Positions 8,001 through 10,199 of a stretch of DNA of 10,199 nt are shown piece by piece. Origin of the DNA: JALUUH01 sp964636675 (GTDB lineage Bacteria; Pseudomonadota; Gammaproteobacteria; S012-40); assembly GCA_964636675.1 (NCBI GenBank), contig CAZWUO010000141.1, forward strand, positions 1 through 10,199, read 5' to 3'. The position numbers and the translations under genes were made by a program. The stretch's first letter is position 1. Every line of letters starts with the position of its first letter. A model generated the notes under the pieces. It made no database searches, had not been told where the DNA came from, and saw nothing but the letters and a program-made list of their open reading frames with translations.

Positions 8001-9524
8001 NNNNNNNNNNNNNNNNNNNNNNNNNNNNNNNNNNNNNNNNNNNNNNNNNNNNNNGGAGACCTTGATAGTGATCGGAATATCTGTACAAAGGAGGTCAAAG
8101 CTGACTTCAATGGTGGTGGCATCAATCGCCGAGAGGTTTTGTATTTCGCAGTTTTGGGTTTGCGGTTTAGCAGTGATGCTCAGCGGAATAATGTCTAACG
8201 CAGCAGATGCTAATTGAAATTCAAAATTTCCACTTTGCGCAATCGATAATACTTGGTTGTCAGCAGTGGTAATAGTCACCGCGCCGTTTAGCCCGGTTGC
8301 CGTACCGCTTATTTTCAAAGGATCGGGAGGGTTATCTTGGCAGCTGAGATCAAAGCTGATCTCGATCGTGGTGGTATCAATGTTTGAGATATTGCTGATT
8401 TGACAATTTTGGGTGAGTGGTTTTTGTATAATACTGAACGGTGTCATATTTATTGCGGGCGCGGGGAATTCAAAGCTATCGAGGCCGTCGCTTGAGACAG
8501 TAAAGCGGTTACCGTTTTCGGTATCGATGGTCACCGGCCCGCTCAAGCCCGTCGCGGAGACCTTGATAGTGATCGGTAGGTCTGTGCAATTGAGGTTAAA
8601 TGTAACTTCGGTGGTGGTGGAGTCAATCGTCGAGAGGTTTTGTATTTCACAGTTCTGAGTTGATGGTTTTGCGGTGATGCTTAGCGGAATAATGTCTAAC
8701 GCAGGTAATGAGAGTTGGAATTCAAAACTTCCATCTTGTGGAATAGCCAATACTTGGTTGTTAGCGGTAGTGATGGTTACCGCGCCGTTTAGCCCGGTTG
8801 CATTTCCGGTAACTTGTAATGGATCGGGTGGTATATCTGTGCAATTGAGATCAAAGCTAATCAGGCTAGTCGCAGAGTCAATGGAAAGGTTTTCTATCTG
8901 GCAATTTTGCGCAGTTGGGCTTTCCGTGATGTTTAGCGGGATAATATCTGCTACAGGCGACTGTGGTTGAAATTCAAAATTCCCGTTTTGTGCAATCGAG
9001 AATATGACGCCACTAGCAGTGGAAAGGGTCACCGTACCGGCTAAGCCAGTGGCGCTTCCCGTGACTTTCAGCGGGTTGGCGAGCAGTTCGTTATTGAGGC
9101 ATACGACGACAATAGCGGTTACGTTGCTATTAGAAATCATGCCTTTATTATTTTGTAATTGGCAGGTTTGGTTTGTGGGTTGGTTGGTGATAATAACTTC
9201 AAATTCGTCGCCAGAAGATAGGCTTTCTACAAAAAAGAAACTACTGTTTGAGTCAAGTTCGATTTCTTGTTGATTATTCCTCAAGGTAAGCGCAAGCGTG
9301 CCGCTTAAGCCAATGACTTGACCACCGAGTTTGAATTGGGGATCAATGAGGTCTGACTCTGAGTTAGATGTTGCATTATTAATTAGATCCGGACTATTAG
9401 TATCAGTTGCACCACTACCACACCCAGTCAAAATAATAATAGGTATTATCCAAGTTGCTAAAGCCTTAAGCCAATGAAAGGTTTTGAGCCAGTTAGTGGA
9501 TAAATAAAAGATTTTCTTGTTCAT
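5004..9524 (-). CDS. Giant lipoprotein: Cys-paired Ig-like modules, FN3-like stretch, 14 delta-60/DUF5122-type repeats
   Basis: I cannot assign a function. The ATG at 9522-9524 gives about 1,506 residues as drawn (gap included). A signal peptide with a hydrophobic ATWIIPIIILTGC ends in a lipobox whose Cys35 would be lipidated; the next residue is Gly, not Asp, so outer-membrane sorting by Lol is expected. A polar linker follows, then seven modules of about 80 residues (bases 7440-9341), each with an ATGL.G..T-type strand and two cysteines near its end (QNC...L.C). Next comes an FN3-like stretch (about 7146-7439: QVSWNDVGADYYVL, FFVVEA). The C-terminal 713 residues are fourteen repeats of about 51 residues with cores such as VYVGGEF, IYIGGQF and LYVGGTF, followed by LAAFD-type strands, as in delta-60/DUF5122 beta-propellers. 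It contains a 100-N gap. It lies downstream of a TpsB gene and convergent with the lolCD cluster. A surface adhesin or scaffold is possible but unproven. Confidence 0.82.
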   Translation of the reverse strand: MNKKIFYLSTNWLKTFHWLKALATWIIPIIILTGCGSGATDTNSPDLINNATSNSESDLIDPQFKLGGQVIGLSGTLALTLRNNQQEIELDSNSSFFFVESLSSGDEFEVIITNQPTNQTCQLQNNKGMISNSNVTAIVVVCLNNELLANPLKVTGSATGLAGTVTLSTASGVIFSIAQNGNFEFQPQSPVADIIPLNITESPTAQNCQIENLSIDSATSLISFDLNCTDIPPDPLQVTGNATGLNGAVTITTANNQVLAIPQDGSFEFQLSLPALDIIPLSITAKPSTQNCEIQNLSTIDSTTTEVTFNLNCTDLPITIKVSATGLSGPVTIDTENGNRFTVSSDGLDSFEFPAPAINMTPFSIIQKPLTQNCQISNISNIDTTTIEISFDLSCQDNPPDPLKISGTATGLNGAVTITTADNQVLSIAQSGNFEFQLASAALDIIPLSITAKPQTQNCEIQNLSAIDATTIEVSFDLLCTDIPITIKVSXXXXXXXXXXXXXXXXXXXXXXXXXXXXXXXXXXVSFDLLCTDIPITIKVSATGLGGPVTIETENGNRFTVSDDGLVSFELPAPAINMTPFIITEQPTTQNCQISNISAIDTTTIEISFDLVCEQTFAIRLQVTALASTLSITLNNNEKLNISTPGRYDFVTRLRSQENYNLVMSIIQDPIQPCKLVDAEGQVDNEDILVSLQCGAKFGTKLNAQALPWDKQTQVSWNDVGADYYVLHHAPNRLLNTNNAAQLNGLSINDVNSPTSVENLANNVLQFFVVEAVYPGFEPLIHKMSARPNEVSLDGRVDALTVAADGRVYVGGEFHSYSMHMSEFSGLSINATTAQDYVPVIAPYLDGGTVSAVVKDNRGGYIIGGNFISVDGVPRAGLARLHADGALDSNWQAGTFNGDITALVYDQGVLYVGGSFTTTIGVNNQPYLVALDADARLITSFSLNKPLPNGVTHFAHNGDELYIIGRSSTFPWSYYMSKISLSNRALLWTSRVFDSAISDIVYANNLVFVAGGAGPNNTLLNQNLNAFNPADGSLYSNFAPQIFNGQSPGIISALASDGGRLYIAGLFNFVNQAPRNGLAAFDLNNGFGLTAWAPAVNSFVNSLATGNDGRVYIGGEFDVVNNDSRIALAALDNTNGNVLAWDPGLVSIKDNSSSIRQMTIFDNLIFISGGSKFGFSKQPIEHLAAFEPDGMLANWRPRFTDNIGKRVNNRVSTLALDNDTIYIGGQFTEIEGERRTHLAAITQTGKLIDSFTPEIAATGSFASVNSMVQHNGEIYIAGRFDKISNATRLGLAALDFNGVPTDWNPSVEQSVYLLSADNNQLYVGGTFGKIDGQARHRLAAFDTTGSLLPDFELEDSVIRVDAMVAINNQLYVSYLKPVYPLNFEWVAALENNAKVVWELPINNQANRLAVDIDTLYAAGYFSIIDNEQRDGIAAITKTDPPNVLTWDPKLRAISESNIVNAIAFYGNAIYLGGEFETTTGVNHINLTAVDKTTGKSLDWPKFPSPW
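5007..7145 (-). repeat. Fourteen propeller-type protein repeats of about 51 residues
   Basis: Reading from the N-terminal side, the core strands are VYVGGEF, YIIGGNF, LYVGGSF, LYIIGRS, VFVAGGA, LYIAGLF, VYIGGEF, IFISGGS, IYIGGQF, IYIAGRF, LYVGGTF, LYVSYLK, LYAAGYF and IYLGGEF. Most are preceded by a hydrophobic strand (ITALVYD, VSTLALD) and followed by a LAAFD/LAALD strand and a W.P or SF element. The pattern fits delta-60/DUF5122 repeats. Fourteen is twice seven, so two seven-bladed propellers is a reasonable inference. The array has no cysteine. DNA identity between units is low, so the array is old. Repeats 4, 5, 8 and 12 are the most degenerate. Confidence 0.75.
7902..7954. repeat. 53-base direct repeat, left flank of the gap
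   Basis: These 53 bases end at the first N and are identical to 8055-8107, which begins right after the last N. It encodes VSFDLLCTDIPITIKVS on the minus strand. Identical contig ends of this kind usually mark either an unmerged overlap or a repeat node where the assembler stopped. Confidence 0.95.
7955..8054. other. Assembly gap of 100 N
   Basis: A run of exactly 100 N is the usual placeholder for a gap of unknown size, so the true length here is not known. It lies in the repeat array of the giant lipoprotein gene. The reading frame stays open across it as drawn, but the intervening residues are undefined. Confidence 0.98.
8055..8107. repeat. 53-base direct repeat, right flank of the gap
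   Basis: This is the second copy of the sequence at 7902-7954, beginning immediately after the gap. It carries an extra copy of the second cysteine of a module, which leaves an odd cysteine in the drawn protein and supports the view that one flank copy is an artefact or that more modules are missing. Confidence 0.95.
8322..8822 (-). repeat. 501-base two-module unit, copy 1
   Basis: This unit encodes 167 residues: an 83-residue PLQVTGNATGLNG-type module plus an 84-residue ITIKVSATGLSG-type module. It repeats immediately downstream in the gene (7674-8321). Corresponding landmarks are exactly 501 bases apart on the right of the gap (for example GTGATGCT at 8674 and 8173), and 654 bases apart when the gap plus one flank copy (153 bases) lies between them. 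Some segments are identical between copies, including a 36-base run at 8347-8382 and 7693-7728; others differ by scattered substitutions. Confidence 0.8.
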
Positions 9525-9527
9525 AAA

Positions 9528-9534
9528 CACCTTA
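9528..9534 (-). promoter_or_regulatory. Ribosome binding site that fixes the lipoprotein start
   Basis: On the minus strand this reads TAAGGTG, with AAGG 5 bases before the ATG at 9522-9524. The in-frame ATG at 9543-9545 and TTG at 9546-9548 further upstream lack a comparable site. The resulting N-terminus MNKKIFYL has the basic residues expected before a signal-peptide core. Confidence 0.65.
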
Positions 9535-9562
9535 AAATACTCCATCAAGGTTACCGATTGGG

Positions 9563-9589
9563 ATTACATCGCTATTTGTTTTATGTAAA
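9563..9589 (-). promoter_or_regulatory. Possible promoter for the lipoprotein gene
   Basis: In the 93-base spacer after the TpsB gene the minus strand has TTTACA (9584-9589, 5 of 6 to -35) and TGTAAT (9563-9568, 5 of 6 to -10), separated by 15 bases, which is short. No terminator is visible after the TpsB stop, so readthrough from TpsB is an alternative or addition. Confidence 0.25.
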
Positions 9590-9617
9590 CTCGGTAAGTC
9601 ATATCCATTTTATCAAT

Positions 9618-10199
9618 TTATTGAAAAGAATAATTTAACGACAATAAAACACCTTGATAAGGTGCATTGTATTCACTGAATGGGTTATAGATCTGTGCCC
9701 AGCTCATTTCAGTATGTAGGTTTTTAATGATTTCGCTGCGCATACCTAAGCCTGCTGAAAGTAATACTTTTCTTTTGATTCCTTCAATTACCGGTTGGCG
9801 TTGGTTGCTGATGTAGGCTTGGTCGATAAATGGAAATATTTCGGTTTTTCTGAAATAAGCTTTGTGCTGAAAAGAGGGTAAGGGTATGCGCCATTCCAAC
9901 GAGGTGTTGGCTCCATTATTGGCCAACAACTGGTTTTCTCGATAACCACGAACACTGGTGGCACCACCGGCGGAAAATTTTTCGAGGGCGAGTAATTGGT
10001 CTGGGCTAAACTGCCAGTTAAATTTAGCATTGATTTGACCTAGGCTTGAACTGATATAGTGTAAATAATGTGTTTGTCCTTGAAACGCAACAAAACGTCC
10101 ATCTGCGTTGCTATCGTTGATAGTAGCATCGAGAACATTTAGCCCAATTTTAGACGTGGCGTAAATGGCGATAATTTGCTTTCCAAAATTTCTATTCCA
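9618..10199 (-). CDS. TpsB-family outer-membrane transporter (ShlB/FhaC/HecB type), C-terminal part
   Basis: This is the C-terminal 193 residues of a beta-barrel transporter of two-partner secretion (Omp85 superfamily); the family is about 550-600 residues, so the signal peptide, both POTRA domains and the first strands lie beyond the right edge. My translation from the edge shows LEKFSAGGATSVRGYRENQLLANNGANTSLEW in register; VRGY (bases 9942-9953) is the conserved L6-loop motif that reaches into the barrel and defines the superfamily, and GG..SVRGYRE with a following E.R.P element is typical of TpsB. The remaining sequence alternates polar and hydrophobic residues like barrel strands, with FPFIDQAYI and the last strand GVLLSLNYSFQ. 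The final residue is Gln rather than the usual terminal Phe. The giant lipoprotein gene follows 93 bases downstream. A cognate TpsA exoprotein is not in the window. Confidence 0.9.
   Translation of the reverse strand, partial: WNRNFGKQIIAIYATSKIGLNVLDATINDSNADGRFVAFQGQTHYLHYISSSLGQINAKFNWQFSPDQLLALEKFSAGGATSVRGYRENQLLANNGANTSLEWRIPLPSFQHKAYFRKTEIFPFIDQAYISNQRQPVIEGIKRKVLLSAGLGMRSEIIKNLHTEMSWAQIYNPFSEYNAPYQGVLLSLNYSFQ

Larger units (their letters stand above)
7674..8321 (-). repeat. 501-base two-module unit, copy 2, interrupted by the assembly gap
   Basis: This is the second copy of the two-module unit. It holds the 100-N gap at the junction between its two modules. If the 100 N and one of the two 53-base flanks are removed (153 bases, 51 codons, frame kept), the spacing to copy 1 becomes exactly 501 bases and the junction reads DLLCTDIPITIKVSATGLGG, matching the copy 1 junction NLNCTDLPITIKVSATGLSG. 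Extra whole units could also be missing here. Confidence 0.75.
7440..9341 (-). repeat. Seven tandem Ig-like modules with paired cysteines
   Basis: Module bounds on the minus strand, from the N-terminal side: 9341-9075, 9074-8823, 8822-8574, 8573-8322, 8321-8073, about 7919-7674 (after the gap) and 7673-7440. Each is a small all-beta unit that starts with a V(S/T)..ATGL.G strand, has a turn near DG.F.F, and ends with QNC followed about 20-23 residues later by L.C. The first and last modules are the most divergent. Modules 3 and 5 share one type (PLxVxGxATGLNGAVTITT) and modules 4 and 6 another (ITIKVSATGL, NGNRFTV). The regular cysteine spacing suggests one disulfide per module, which fits an exported protein. 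Confidence 0.75.

Noticed and set aside
7594..8217. 207-codon plus-strand frame across the gap, and similar frames at 8413-8658, 8674-8970 and 9004-9273
   Set aside because: They are antisense shadows of the repeated lipoprotein modules. Their apparent mutual similarity is only the reflection of those repeats, and one of them runs through undefined N.
7674..8822. Direct repeats as a possible CRISPR array
   Set aside because: The repeat period is about 250 or 501 bases, in frame and coding. There are no short palindromic repeats with unique spacers and no cas genes.
5004..9524. The giant lipoprotein as the TpsA substrate of the neighbouring TpsB
   Set aside because: It has a lipobox and no visible N-terminal TPS domain or beta-helix repeat pattern. 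Adjacency alone does not make it a TpsA.
9543..9548. Upstream ATG (9543-9545) or TTG (9546-9548) as the lipoprotein start
   Set aside because: Neither has a good Shine-Dalgarno, and they would put an uncharged-aromatic extension before a signal peptide that already starts properly at 9524.
9788..10030. 80-codon minus-strand frame overlapping the TpsB region
   Set aside because: It is a shifted frame of the TpsB gene. The frame that carries VRGY stays open from the window edge to the stop at 9618 and is the coding one.

Overview
The window looks like a piece of a moderate-GC gammaproteobacterial chromosome from a draft or metagenomic assembly. It holds a scaffold gap of exactly 100 N (7955-8054). 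The gammaproteobacterial call rests on a DapD whose visible part closely resembles the Escherichia coli type, a succinylase-branch DapC, Lol lipoprotein-sorting genes, and a two-partner-secretion outer-membrane transporter. I cannot name a genus.

Left arm, minus strand (1-1818): dapC followed by dapD, 47 bases apart. They encode consecutive steps of the succinylated lysine/diaminopimelate pathway. dapD runs off the left edge and lacks its C-terminus. A 182-base divergent intergenic region (1819-2000) separates them from the next block.

Middle, plus strand (2001-4976): a tight cluster of a LolC/LolE-family permease, LolD (8-base overlap) and a membrane-bound GGDEF diguanylate cyclase (5-base gap, GTG start). 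The cyclase lies where lolE follows lolD in E. coli, so the Lol transporter here may be a two-gene LolF/LolD type. The cyclase gene ends in a 22-base near-perfect palindrome that overlaps its stop codon, 14 bases before the convergent gene.

Right arm, minus strand (5004-10199): the C-terminal barrel of a TpsB/ShlB/FhaC-type transporter, then, 93 bases downstream, a very large lipoprotein of about 1,500 residues. Its precursor has a lipobox, seven modules of about 80 residues with two cysteines each, a fibronectin-III-like stretch, and fourteen delta-60/DUF5122-like repeats that could form two seven-bladed propellers. Two adjacent modules are duplicated as a 501-base unit, and the assembly gap lies exactly inside this duplication, flanked by an identical 53-base sequence. 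The drawn length of this gene is therefore unreliable.

The common theme is envelope biogenesis: peptidoglycan precursor supply, lipoprotein export, c-di-GMP signalling, and a probable outer-membrane lipoprotein next to an outer-membrane secretion pore. The least familiar locus is the TpsB plus giant propeller lipoprotein pair.
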